Positions 40,945 to 51,550 of a DNA stretch of 51,550 bases are shown here, one piece after another. The notes beneath the pieces were generated by a model. That model was not told where the DNA came from. It did no database searches and saw only the letters and a program-made list of their open reading frames with translations. How positions within the stretch are numbered: the stretch's first letter is position 1; every line of letters starts with the position of its first letter. This DNA comes from Rhodoferax sp. GTDB taxonomy: Bacteria > Pseudomonadota > Gammaproteobacteria > Burkholderiales > Burkholderiaceae_C. Position numbers and translations under genes: made by a program. The stretch covers positions 1 to 51,550 of the forward strand of contig JAUXOA010000006.1 in assembly GCA_030682475.1 (NCBI GenBank). Direction: 5' to 3'.

Positions 40945-41844
40945 GTGACCCCTATCCTCAACGCCGACCTCCACTGCCATTCCGTCGTCTCCGACGGCAC
41001 TCTGACTCCCGAAGCACTGGCCGCACGTGCCAAAGCCAATGGCGTGGAGTTATGGGCCCTGACCGACCATGACGAAATTGGGGGCCAGCAGCGTGCGGCG
41101 GCGGCGGCCCAGGCGCTCGGGCTGCACTACCTCACCGGCGTCGAAATTTCAGTCACATTCCTTGACCAGACGGTCCACATCGTGGGTCTGGGGTTTAACC
41201 CCGAAGACCCGGTCCTCAAGCTCGGACTCAGCCAGACCCGGGGCGGGCGCGGGCAGCGCGCGATGGACATGTCCGACAGCCTGGCCAAGGTGGGTATTTC
41301 AGGTGCTTATGAAGGTGCGTGCAAATTTGTCGGCAACCCCGAGCTGATCTCGCGCACCCACTTTGCCCGATTTCTGGTGGAAAGCGGCGTCTGCCGGGAC
41401 ACCTATGAAGTGTTCCGCAAATACCTGACCGAAGGCAAACCCGGCTTTGTGCCGCACCGCTGGGCCAGCCTGAAAGATGCCGTGAGATGGATCCGAGAAG
41501 CCGGTGGCGTGGCGGTGATCGCGCACCCGGCCCGCTACAAGTTCAGCACCAACGAGGAATTCGCGCTGTTCACCGAGTTCAAGAACCACGGCGGGCAGGG
41601 TGTCGAGGTGGTCACCGGCAGCCACAGCGCGGCCGAGTACCTGACCTATGCCGACACCGCCCGGGAGTTTGGCTTGGCCGCCTCGCGCGGCAGCGATTTT
41701 CACAGCCCTGCCGAGAGCCACACCGAGTTGGGCACACTGCCCTTTCTGCCGGACAAGCTGACACCAGTCTGGGAACTGCTGGCCGACCGTATCCAATACA
41801 CATCTGACACGAGCCCGGGGGCAAATGCCGCCATGGGCCACTGA
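40945..41844 (+). CDS. PHP-domain phosphoesterase (RNase AM/YciV type)
   Basis: A 299-residue PHP-domain protein: DLHCHSVVSDGTLTPEAL (metal motif), ALTDHDEIGG, GVEISVTF and GSDFHSPAESH. Enzymes of this family (YciV/TrpH) remove 5'-terminal nucleotides or dephosphorylate 3',5'-nucleoside bisphosphates. The GTG start has no ATG alternative before the conserved N-terminus. It is followed by an EamA gene after 7 bp, if that starts at 41852. Confidence 0.88.
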   Translation: MTPILNADLHCHSVVSDGTLTPEALAARAKANGVELWALTDHDEIGGQQRAAAAAQALGLHYLTGVEISVTFLDQTVHIVGLGFNPEDPVLKLGLSQTRGGRGQRAMDMSDSLAKVGISGAYEGACKFVGNPELISRTHFARFLVESGVCRDTYEVFRKYLTEGKPGFVPHRWASLKDAVRWIREAGGVAVIAHPARYKFSTNEEFALFTEFKNHGGQGVEVVTGSHSAAEYLTYADTAREFGLAASRGSDFHSPAESHTELGTLPFLPDKLTPVWELLADRIQYTSDTSPGANAAMGH

Positions 41845-41851
41845 CTCGCCC

Positions 41852-42775
41852 ATGGCCTTCTGGCGCACCCAACAAGGTGGCGGCATTTTACTGATTGTGC
41901 TGGCGGCACTCGCCTTTGCCGCACTCGACACCGCCACCAAGCACGCTACCACACTGGCACCGGTACTGATGTTGCTGTGGTTTCGCTATGTGTTTCAGGC
42001 GGTGGTGACCTTTGTCCTGCGCTTTCCGATACAACGCTTAAGCCTGCTGGCCACCCCCAATCCACGCTTTCAGACCCTGCGCGGCTTGCTGTTACTGATC
42101 ACCAGTGCCTGCTCATTTTTTGGTTTGCAATATTTACCAGTGGGTGAGTTCACCGCCATGGTGATGCTGTCCCCCCTGGTGGCCACTGCGCTGGCCGCAT
42201 GGGTGCTGAAAGACCATGTCTCCCACCAGCGCTGGCTGCTGATGGCGGCGGGCCTGGGCGGAGTCTTGCTGGTGGTGCGTCCGGGCGGCCAGGTTTTCAG
42301 TTGGGCTTTGCTGTTTCCAGTGTTACTGGTGACCACCTACGCCTGGTTTCAAGTGTTGACCAGCCGCTTGAGCGCTGTCGAAAACCCGTATACCACCCAC
42401 TTCTACACCGGCCTGGTGGGCACCCTGGTGATGAGCCCGATCGTGGTGTTCAGTTGGAGCACGGCTGCCCTGCTGGCGCACTGGCCCTGGTTTGTGCTGG
42501 TCGGCTTTTTGGGAACCTTCGGCCACCTGATGCTGATTCGGGCCTATATGCGGGCCTCCGCCCCGGTGCTGACGCCCTACCTCTACACCCAGATCGCGTT
42601 TGCCACCCTGGCCGGATGGCTGGTGTTCAAACATGTTCCCGATGCCTTGGCCTGGCTCGGCATTGCCGTGATTGCCGTCAGCGGCGTTGGCAATGCCTTG
42701 TTGACAGCCCGCGAGTTGGCCAGGCTACGCCGTGCCATCACCACCCCTTCAGTACCCGCGCCCCGGTCCCACTGA
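41852..42775 (+). CDS. EamA/DMT-family exporter
   Basis: A 307-residue ten-helix inner-membrane exporter of the DMT type (GGILLIVLAALAFAALDTATK, MLLWFRYVFQAVV, GEFTAMVMLSPLVATALAAW). An in-frame ATG at 41825 inside the previous gene would add nine residues without membrane character; I prefer 41852. Substrate unknown. Distinct from the EamA at 19.4 kb. Confidence 0.87.
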   Translation: MAFWRTQQGGGILLIVLAALAFAALDTATKHATTLAPVLMLLWFRYVFQAVVTFVLRFPIQRLSLLATPNPRFQTLRGLLLLITSACSFFGLQYLPVGEFTAMVMLSPLVATALAAWVLKDHVSHQRWLLMAAGLGGVLLVVRPGGQVFSWALLFPVLLVTTYAWFQVLTSRLSAVENPYTTHFYTGLVGTLVMSPIVVFSWSTAALLAHWPWFVLVGFLGTFGHLMLIRAYMRASAPVLTPYLYTQIAFATLAGWLVFKHVPDALAWLGIAVIAVSGVGNALLTARELARLRRAITTPSVPAPRSH

Positions 42776-42803
42776 TTCGCCAACATTCGCCGACAATACG
42801 CCC

Positions 42804-43430
42804 ATGGCCCAGCTCTTTGAAGTTCACCCCGACAACCCGCACATCCGGCTTTTAAAGCAGGCCGTCGCCCTATTGAAAAAAGGCGATATCCTGGCGGTGC
42901 CGACCGACTCCAGTTACGCCCTGGTCTGCCATCTGGACGATAAAGCCGCAGCCGACAAGCTGCGCCGCATCCGCGGCGTGGACGACAAGCATCACCTGAC
43001 CCTGCTGTGCCGCGACCTCAGCGAGCTGGCCAACTACGCCAAGGTGGACAACCAGCAGTTTCGGCTTATCAAATCCGCCACACCCGGACCCTACACTTTC
43101 ATTCTGGAAGCCAGCAAGGAAGTGCCGCGCCGACTGAGCCACCCGGCGCGCAAGACCATCGGCCTGCGGCTACCCGACCACAAGGTATTGCAGGCGCTGT
43201 TAGCCCTTCACAGCGGGCCTTTGCTGGCCACCACTTTGATAGCAGTCGGCGAGACCGAGCCGCTCAATGACGCGCAAGAGATTCGGGAGCGGTATGAACA
43301 CCAGGTCGCGGCCGTCATTGATGCCGGCGCCTGTGCCCTGCAAGCCACCACGGTGGTGGACCTGACCGGAGGAGAACCGGTGCTGATTCGCCAGGGGCGC
43401 GGGGCGCTGGCGGCCCTCGGTCTTAATTAG
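42804..43430 (+). CDS. YciO/Sua5/YrdC-family protein
   Basis: A 208-residue YrdC-fold protein: GDILAVPTDSSYALVCHLDD, then RIRGVDDKHHLTLLC, TPGPYTFILEA and KTIGLRLPDH. Proteins of this fold make threonylcarbamoyl-AMP for tRNA t6A (TsaC) or are of the less understood YciO group; the Ser-Tyr pair after PTD and the HHLTLLC motif make me favour YciO. The ATG at 42804 is preferred to an earlier one that lies inside the exporter gene. Its stop TAG falls inside the first copy of a 51-bp repeat. Confidence 0.87.
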   Translation: MAQLFEVHPDNPHIRLLKQAVALLKKGDILAVPTDSSYALVCHLDDKAAADKLRRIRGVDDKHHLTLLCRDLSELANYAKVDNQQFRLIKSATPGPYTFILEASKEVPRRLSHPARKTIGLRLPDHKVLQALLALHSGPLLATTLIAVGETEPLNDAQEIRERYEHQVAAVIDAGACALQATTVVDLTGGEPVLIRQGRGALAALGLN

Positions 43431-43478
43431 TTGAGGACAGAGCTTGTTCGCTTCGCGTAACTGCGGTCTGTCCCGCAA
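43428..43478. repeat. 51-bp repeat, unit 1
   Basis: Identical to 43489-43539 in the same orientation. Each unit has GGACAGA/TCTGTCC inverted arms around GCTTGTTCGCTTCGCG. The first unit includes the stop codon of the YciO-type gene. Confidence 0.93.
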
Positions 43479-43488
43479 GGTTTCATAA

Positions 43489-43539
43489 TAGTTGAGGACA
43501 GAGCTTGTTCGCTTCGCGTAACTGCGGTCTGTCCCGCAA
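43489..43539. repeat. 51-bp repeat, unit 2
   Basis: Exact second copy, 61 bases downstream of the first, just before the site-2 protease start. The pair can fold as two hairpins and may act as a transcript end or regulatory structure. Confidence 0.93.
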
Positions 43540-43571
43540 TTTCTAAACCAAGCCTCTGCGACAATCGCCTG

Positions 43572-44240
43572 ATGGATATCGCACACATCATTCAAACCGT
43601 TGCCATTTACGCGCTGCCGGTGCTGTTCGCCATCACCGTGCATGAGGCGGCCCACGGCTACGTGGCCCGCCACTTTGGTGACGACACCGCCTGGATGCTG
43701 GGCCGCGTCACGCTCAACCCGGTCAAGCACATCGATCCGCTGGGCACCATCGTGATGCCGCTGCTGCTGTACTTTGCCACGTCGGGCGCATTTTTGTTTG
43801 GGTATGCGAAACCGGTGCCGGTTCAGTTTGGCAAGCTGCGCAACCCCAAACGCGACATGATCTGGGTGGCCCTGGCCGGCCCGGGTGCCAACCTGATCCA
43901 GGCCTTGTTGTGGGGCATCTTGCTGTATCTGTTGCAAGGTGCCGCCGTCAGCGAACCGTTTTTCATCAAGATGTGCCAGGCCGGCATATTGGTCAATGTG
44001 GTGATGTTTGTGTTTAACCTGTTCCCCTTGCCGCCGCTGGACGGCGGCCGAATTCTGGTCGGCCTGCTGCCCTACAAACAGGCCGTATTGGTCTCGCGCA
44101 TCGAGCCCTGGGGCTTTTTTGTGGTGATGGCGCTGGTGCTTGCCGGGGTGATCACCACCTTGTGGATGCGCCCGCTGATGACCCTGACTTACGACTTTAT
44201 TGAAATCGTATTGACGCCTTTGGCCCTGCTGGTCAGGTGA
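43572..44240 (+). CDS. Site-2 protease family membrane metalloprotease
   Basis: A 222-residue M50-type protein: HEAAHGYVA (HExxH at 24-28) in the first membrane helix, AGPGANLIQALLW and the NLFPLPPLDGGRI motif that carries the third zinc ligand Asp. No PDZ domain is present, so it belongs to the short, single-module branch. Substrate unknown. It is in line with trpS, 10 bp downstream. Confidence 0.9.
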   Translation: MDIAHIIQTVAIYALPVLFAITVHEAAHGYVARHFGDDTAWMLGRVTLNPVKHIDPLGTIVMPLLLYFATSGAFLFGYAKPVPVQFGKLRNPKRDMIWVALAGPGANLIQALLWGILLYLLQGAAVSEPFFIKMCQAGILVNVVMFVFNLFPLPPLDGGRILVGLLPYKQAVLVSRIEPWGFFVVMALVLAGVITTLWMRPLMTLTYDFIEIVLTPLALLVR

Positions 44241-44250
44241 TCCCAGGAAC

Positions 44251-45570
44251 ATGACAAACAAACAAATGAGCACGCCGCTGCGCTTCCTGACCGGCATCAC
44301 CACCTCCGGCACGCCCCATCTGGGCAACTACGTCGGTTCCATCCGGCCCTCGGTGCGGGCCAGTCTGAAGGCTGAGGTTGAGAGTTTTTATTTTCTGGCG
44401 GACTACCACGCCCTGATCAAGATTGACGAGCCTTCGCGCATCCAGCGCTCCACGCTGGAAATTGCCGCCAGTTGGCTGGCGGCCGGGCTGGACCCGGAAC
44501 GCGTTATCTTCTATCGCCAGTCGGACATTCCCGAAATTCCGGAGCTCACCTGGTTGCTGACCTGCGTTACCGGCAAGGGCACCCTGAACCGGGCCCACGC
44601 CTACAAGGCTTCGGTCGACAAGAACACCAGTGCCGGTGTTGACCCTGACGCTGACGTGAGTGCCGGCCTGTTCATGTACCCGGTGCTGATGGGGGCTGAT
44701 ATTCTGATGTTCAACGCCCACAAGGTGCCGGTGGGCCGTGACCAGATCCAGCACATCGAGATGGCGCGCGACATGGCGCACAGTTTCAATCACCGCTACG
44801 GCGAACATTTTGTGCCGCCGGAAGCCGAGATTGAAGAAAACGTGGCCACCCTGCCCGGCCTGGATGGGCGCAAGATGAGCAAGAGCTACGACAACACCAT
44901 CCCGCTCTTCGCGCCGCGTGAGCAACTCAAAAAACTCATCGCCGCCATCGTGACCGACTCCGCCGCGCCGGGTGAAGCCAAAACAGTGGAAGGCTCTGCC
45001 CTGTTTCAGATCTATCAGGCCTTTGCCACGCCGATTGAGACCGCCGCATTGCGCCAGGCCTACGCCGATGGCATTGCCTGGAGTGATGCCAAACAACGGG
45101 TGTTTGAGCGCATCGACTTTGAGATCGCCCCCCTGCGTGAAGCCTATCTGGCGCTCCTGAACGACCCCGGCAAGATAGAGGCCATCCTGCTCGCAGGCGC
45201 GGCCCGGGCACGTCAGATCGCCACCCCCTTCATGGGACGATTACGCAACGCCGTCGGCTTGCGCGACCTGCGCACTCAGGCCAGCAGCAAGGCAGCAAAA
45301 AGCACCAAAGTAGCAAAACCGGTCTTCAAGCAGTACCGCGAACACGACGGCAAGTTCTACTTCAAGCTGCTCGATGCGCAGAGTCGTCTGCTGTTGCAAA
45401 GCCTCGGCTTCGATTCACCCCAGCAAGCCGCTCAAGCCATCGGCTTGCTACAGACGCAGGGCGCCTCGGCCCTGCCCGCTCTTGCAGACAAGCTGCAGAC
45501 CGGCACCGATCTTGACGCAACCAACCTCCGTGCGGCCCTGCAGTTGATGACCGCTGCCGAGTGCGGCTGA
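44251..45570 (+). CDS. trpS: Tryptophanyl-tRNA synthetase with C-terminal YegP-like extension
   Basis: A 439-residue class I synthetase: TGITTSGTPHLGNYVGS (HIGH region), AYKASVDKN and GRKMSKSYDN (KMSKS). The catalytic protein is complete by ~340. Residues ~345-439 form an extra domain (QYREHDGKFYFKLLDAQSRL, then SLGFDSPQQAAQAIGLLQ) resembling YegP/DUF1508 units. This extension is absent from E. coli TrpRS (334 residues). The start ATG has a CCAGGAAC ribosome site. Confidence 0.94.
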   Translation: MTNKQMSTPLRFLTGITTSGTPHLGNYVGSIRPSVRASLKAEVESFYFLADYHALIKIDEPSRIQRSTLEIAASWLAAGLDPERVIFYRQSDIPEIPELTWLLTCVTGKGTLNRAHAYKASVDKNTSAGVDPDADVSAGLFMYPVLMGADILMFNAHKVPVGRDQIQHIEMARDMAHSFNHRYGEHFVPPEAEIEENVATLPGLDGRKMSKSYDNTIPLFAPREQLKKLIAAIVTDSAAPGEAKTVEGSALFQIYQAFATPIETAALRQAYADGIAWSDAKQRVFERIDFEIAPLREAYLALLNDPGKIEAILLAGAARARQIATPFMGRLRNAVGLRDLRTQASSKAAKSTKVAKPVFKQYREHDGKFYFKLLDAQSRLLLQSLGFDSPQQAAQAIGLLQTQGASALPALADKLQTGTDLDATNLRAALQLMTAAECG

Positions 45571-45631
45571 TGTCGAGCAAGAGTGACTGAAGCCCGCAAG
45601 GCCACTGCTACAATGGCGGCCAATCGACACC

Positions 45632-48041
<2,410 letters not shown>

Positions 48042-48045
<4 letters not shown>

Positions 48046-48506
48046 AGGATTCCAATCACATGCACTTCAAACGTCACCGGCTGGCCCGCCAGCGGATGGT
48101 TGAAATCAAGCAGCACGGCCGCGCCCTTGTCGTCGCTTCTGAACTGCTGCACCGAGCCGGCAAACTGGCCCTGGCCGTCCGGGGCGACGAACTGCACCAC
48201 ATCACCCACCTCATACTGCGCATCGGCTTCGCCCATATCGATGAGCACCTGGCGCGCCAGCCATTGCAGCATGTCGGGGTTGCGCTCACCAAAGGCGGCA
48301 CCCGACGCCAGCTCAAAGGTGGCGCGGCTGCCTTCAGTCAGGCCCAGCAAACGGGCTTCCACTGCGGGTGACAGCTCGCCGGTGCCCAGCGTCAACGTGG
48401 CGGCTTTGTCATCAAAGGTGTTGATCACATCACCCAGCGGCCCGGCCATGCGGTAATGCAGCGTGAGAAATGAGCCGGGTTGAACACAAGTGGTTGTGGA
48501 AGTCAT
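48042..48506 (-). CDS. slpA: FKBP-type peptidyl-prolyl isomerase, SlpA-like
   Basis: A 154-residue FKBP of the SlyD/SlpA type: [39 protein letters not shown] and the [13 protein letters not shown] motif [15 protein letters not shown]. The histidine-rich tail of SlyD is absent. The ATG at 48506 is favoured because the longer frame has a non-conserved leader of 142 residues that runs back over radC. It is translationally coupled to ispH, a common order in proteobacteria. Confidence 0.92.
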
Positions 48507-48576
48507 GAAAGTTCCGTAGAAAAGAGGAGTCGGCGCTTTGGCGAATAAACTGACCCCTATTGTAAAAGGCCGACAC

Positions 48577-49278
48577 ATGCCCCTCAAAGACCTTCCCCCC
48601 GACGCTCGCCCGCGCGAAAAACTGCTGGCACGCGGCCCCGGCGCCCTGAGCGACGTGGAACTGCTGGCGATACTGCTGCGCACCGGCATCAAGGGCAAGG
48701 GCGTGCTACAGATGGCGCAGGAGTTGCTGGAACTCAAGAAAAACGAGAATGACAGCGACGGCTTTGACGGCATCGCCGGCCTGCTGCACGCCACCGCCGA
48801 CGACCTCAAGCGCATCAAAGGCCTGGGGCCGGCCAAACGCGCCGAGCTGGTGGCGGTGCTGGAGTTGTCGCGCCGGGCACTGGCCCAGCAGCTCAAGGAA
48901 CGCACCGTGTTTGCCACCCCGGATGCCGTCAAGCACTATCTGCAACTGCACCTGGCGGCCAAACCGCATGAGGTGTTTGCCGTGCTGTTTCTGGACGTGC
49001 AAAACCGCCTGTTGGCGATGGAAGAACTGTTTCGCGGCACGCTGACGCAAACCAGCGTCTACCCGCGTGAAGTGGTGCTGCGCGCCCTGCACCACCAGGC
49101 CGCGGCCGTGGTGCTGGCGCACAACCATCCCAGCGGCACGGTGCAACCCTCGCGCGCCGACGAGGCCCTGACCCAAACCCTTAAAACGACGCTGGCGCTG
49201 ATTGATGTGCGGGTGCTGGACCATATCATCGTGGCGCCGGGTGAAGCACTGTCCATGGCCGAGCGGGGTTTGCTGTGA
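48577..49278 (+). CDS. radC: RadC family protein
   Basis: A 233-residue RadC (UPF0758): N-terminal helix-hairpin-helix-like region ([20 protein letters not shown]) and a JAMM metal motif (AHNHPSG followed ten residues later by Asp in ADEAL). The ATG at 48577 fits the family start; an upstream TTG frame is weaker. Function is uncertain despite the historical repair name. It overlaps the Smr gene by 4 bp (GTGA). Confidence 0.92.
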   Translation: MPLKDLPPDARPREKLLARGPGALSDVELLAILLRTGIKGKGVLQMAQELLELKKNENDSDGFDGIAGLLHATADDLKRIKGLGPAKRAELVAVLELSRRALAQQLKERTVFATPDAVKHYLQLHLAAKPHEVFAVLFLDVQNRLLAMEELFRGTLTQTSVYPREVVLRALHHQAAAVVLAHNHPSGTVQPSRADEALTQTLKTTLALIDVRVLDHIIVAPGEALSMAERGLL

Positions 49279-49931
49279 GCAACAAGCCAGTCAAGGTGAG
49301 CAGCCTGACGGACTTAAAACTGGTCAAGCGCGAGATCGAGGCCCAAGCCCAGCAGCAGGCACAACGGGCCGCTGAAATGGCACGCGCCCGCAAACAGGCA
49401 GCGAGTGAGAAAGACCTTTTTATTCGGGCTGCGGGCGCCGTCCAGCCGGTGCCAGACAAGCGCCGGGTGCTGTTGAAAAAAGAGCCCTCTGTAGCCCAGC
49501 CGATGCAGTACCAGCGCGATGAGAAGGCGGTGCTGATTGAAGCTATCAGCGACGAGTTTGACGTCGGCACCCTGCTCGACACGGACGACAATTTAAGTTT
49601 TCGCCGACCCGGCATCGGCACCGATGTCACGCGCAAGCTGCGCCGCGGCGACTGGAGCATCCAGCGTCAGCTCGACCTGCATGGTCTGCGCCGCGACGAG
49701 GCCCGCGAACAATTGAGTTTTTTCATCCGGGAAGCATTCAAGCACGGCATTCGCTGCGTGCGCGTGGTGCACGGCAAGGGCCTGGGCTCGCCGGGCAAGG
49801 CCCCGGTGCTCAAGAGCCGGGTGCACAGTTGGCTGGTGCAAAAAAACGAGGTACTGGCCTTTGTGCAAGCCAAGCCGTCCGACGGCGGTGCCGGTGCGCT
49901 GGTGGTGTTGCTGATGGCATCAAAGGGATGA
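49275..49931 (+). CDS. Smr-domain protein
   Basis: A 218-residue protein with a C-terminal Smr domain ([39 protein letters not shown]) and a basic, helical N-terminus ([21 protein letters not shown]). Smr domains nick DNA or RNA or act in ribosome rescue (SmrB-like). It starts with GTG overlapping the radC stop. Confidence 0.88.
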   Translation: MSNKPVKVSSLTDLKLVKREIEAQAQQQAQRAAEMARARKQAASEKDLFIRAAGAVQPVPDKRRVLLKKEPSVAQPMQYQRDEKAVLIEAISDEFDVGTLLDTDDNLSFRRPGIGTDVTRKLRRGDWSIQRQLDLHGLRRDEAREQLSFFIREAFKHGIRCVRVVHGKGLGSPGKAPVLKSRVHSWLVQKNEVLAFVQAKPSDGGAGALVVLLMASKG

Positions 49932-50114
49932 GTAGAGACCGTTTGGTTCCAGCCTAAACCGCCCCGCTCGGCAAGCCGCCGATCCGCTCAAAGTGCGTTT
50001 CAAAAGCAGGTTTTTTCCCGGATGTTCACCGTTAATTGAATCTAACTGAACCCGCATGGCGGGGTCAATCTGACATGCAATCAAACAGCCAGCGAAGACC
50101 GCCTCTGAAAAAAT

Positions 50115-50131
50115 GTGTTGAAAATCAACAC
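50115..50131. repeat. Short perfect palindrome
   Basis: GTGTTGA-AAA-TCAACAC, seven-base arms, in the otherwise featureless 268-bp gap between the Smr gene and the truncated helicase-like gene. It has an operator-like shape; no ligand can be assigned. Confidence 0.55.
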
Positions 50132-50199
50132 GTTAGGAACAACAAATTCGCCATTGACATCAAAAACAAGCTAATTATCAAACAGCCATCAAAGAGAAA

Positions 50200-51384
50200 T
50201 CATGCCCATGCTGGCAGATACCAGCGATCTTTGGTGGACTTGCTCTCTGGATTGCCAATCCGAATCACGCCCGCCTTCAATGCTTCATTGAAATACCTCG
50301 ACATTGAGGCAGCATTGGCCGGATCAACGCCGAAACGGTTTCTCAAGCTGGTATTGTTCATCCGCTGATTGCTCACATACATGAGGCAAGCATGCTGATA
50401 ACAAGCGCGAATCCGATCTGCCGGGCTCATGGAAGTCAGTTTTTTAGGGGCAAACAACACCGCCAGGGTGTTGTCACCCGCCACCCGAAAGTCAGGCGGT
50501 GGCAGTTGGTAGCGTTCTATTTCGTGAATCACCTTGTCGATGCCGCTGCCGCGCTCCTCACAAACGCCCAACCTGCGCATCACGGCGGCCAGTGACTCAT
50601 TTCGGGAGCGGGGTGGCAAATCAAGCAGTCGCTGCAAATCGTTCAACGGCACGCCGGGGTTGCTAACCTCGATTCGATCATTGAACACCTCCACCATGGG
50701 ACCAGCACCTGGAATGCTGAAATCCTGGTGAATCAAGGCGTTGGCGACCAGCTCGCGCAGCGCAAGCTCGGGATACACCGCCACTTCCTTGCGCAACGCT
50801 TGCCCAACGTGCTCGTTGCGCGGCAGACGCTCATTCAAATATTTGATGGCCCCGGCATAACCCACCGCGTAGCCACGCGAGCCCGTCTGCTCCCGCTCGG
50901 TTTCAATGCGGTTGATGCCTTTGTAGAAAACAACCCGCAGCGCCTTGCGTCCCAAGCGCGGGAATTCAGCAAGTTCCCGTGCGAACAGCAACGCTCCCAA
51001 ATTAGTGATGTCAAAACGACCATTTGCACGACTGAGCAGAAAGCGTTCCGCCTGAAACTTTTCGATGATCCCCGTTCTGCTCTCCGGCAAAGGCTGGTGC
51101 GTCATGGAAAAATACGCCGGATAGTCCAGCAACTCCAACATCCGGGTTCCATCCACGTCCGGCAATGCCACATCCAGCTCAAAGGGGGTCTGTCTGAAAA
51201 GATCCCAAAGCGCACGTTCCTTTTCGGGGTGATCCTTGAGATTTTTCTTGGTCGAACCCACCCTGACATACTCCGCGCCCTCAAAGCGTGTCGGCATCTG
51301 CCGGGCGGCGGGCACTGCGAGCAACACCACATTCAAACCATCTTTTTCAAAACTCGAAAATCTGAAATCAAGACGAGGGGTCAA
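50200..51384 (-). pseudogene. 5'-truncated AlbA_2/HATPase_c_4 (RecG-like C-terminus) gene
   Basis: The frame covers the end of an AlbA_2 domain (TRFEGAEYVRVGSTKKNLKD) followed by an ATPase-like region (PELALRELVANALIHQDFS, EVSNPGVPLNDLQRL) and a winged helix tail (RDRWYLPAWA-type end KDRWYLPAWA). The C-terminus looks complete. Upstream, the coding frame continues for 13 codons (GLLEPWLSRLL) and then meets a TGA, and a strong AAGGAGG ribosome site at 51428-51440 leads into a different frame. So the N-terminal half has been lost by deletion or frameshift. An internal ATG at 51384 could still give a protein. Family members are DNA-binding regulators in mobile regions. Confidence 0.75.
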
Positions 51385-51550
51385 CAGGCGGCTGAGCCAC
51401 GGCTCCAGAAGCCCCCCGCGTCACAATAGTTGTCGCCTCCTTAGGAACCAAGAACACGGGGGCGGCGATGAAGGATATCAGTGGCACGTTACGGAAAATC
51501 ATTCAAGGACCGGGCAGTAGCTCGGTTGTTGCCGCCTGAAAGCGCGGCAG

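Noticed and set aside
43428-43539. Two identical 51-bp repeats as a minimal CRISPR
   Set aside because: Only two copies, a 10-bp spacer and no cas genes; the first copy holds a gene's stop codon.
48507-48932. N-terminal extension of the SlpA-like protein
   Set aside because: The 142 extra residues are antisense to radC; the conserved FKBP start is the ATG at 48506.
51468-51539. Small plus-strand frame of 23 codons starting MKDISGTL
   Set aside because: Too short and without supporting context at the window edge; no clear ribosome site. It may be chance.

Overview
The window looks like a chromosomal segment of a betaproteobacterium of the order Burkholderiales, most likely Comamonadaceae and possibly Rhodoferax-like. 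The evidence is the gene content and order (lolC/E-lolD-tatD, recJ preceded by an apgM-type gene, trpS/tRNA-Ser/serS/ispH/slpA/radC), the tctAB transporter, and the short palindromic repeats typical of that group. I ran no database search, so family names rest on recognition of motifs and overall similarity.

Layout. (1) 1-11.1 kb is a polar-flagellum-type glycosylation island. Two AT-rich glycosyltransferase genes on the plus strand face a minus-strand operon that makes a dTDP-3-amino-3,6-dideoxyhexose (fdtA, fdtB). The operon also encodes a dedicated acyl pathway (AMP-ligase, KAS III, hydrolase, reductase, acyl carrier protein, GNAT) and a methyltransferase. (2) 11.1-14.1 kb is an accessory scrapyard: a 247-bp nested palindrome, a 95-bp identical copy of the fdtB 5' end, HepT-like and DUF433 toxin-antitoxin remnants, an intact higBA pair, and a REP-associated tyrosine transposase among its REP palindromes. 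(3) 14.1-19.4 kb is the late flagellar cluster fliC-flaG-fliD-fliS-fliT-fliK-fhlB, headed by an excellent sigma-28 promoter. (4) 19.4-33.6 kb is housekeeping and transport: an EamA exporter, DUF3422, TctA/TctB, a GspE/PilB-like ATPase with a spermidine-synthase-like partner, hemerythrin, TatD, LolD, LolC/E, MipA, an apgM-like protein and RecJ. (5) 33.6-40.2 kb is a genomic island bounded by two copies of the recJ 3' end. It carries a three-gene operon built on a KGGVGR-type ATPase with TPR repeats and two genes I do not recognise, two matching ends of one decayed insertion sequence, a higA remnant and a diguanylate cyclase. (6) 40.2-49.9 kb is housekeeping again: rhodanese, PHP phosphoesterase, EamA exporter, YciO-type protein, site-2 protease, TrpS with an extra C-terminal domain, tRNA-Ser(CGA), SerS, IspH, SlpA, RadC and Smr. 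(7) The right end holds a 5'-truncated AlbA_2/HATPase-type gene.

How the genes work together. The first block probably makes and attaches an acylated, possibly methylated amino sugar to the flagellin encoded 3 kb downstream. The second block shows repeated recombination between the two. The three-gene ATPase operon at 33.8-37.5 kb is my best candidate for an undescribed system. It has a signalling-type deviant Walker ATPase, two uncharacterised partners, tight gene spacing and island location, all of which fit a conflict or defence role, but its function is inference.
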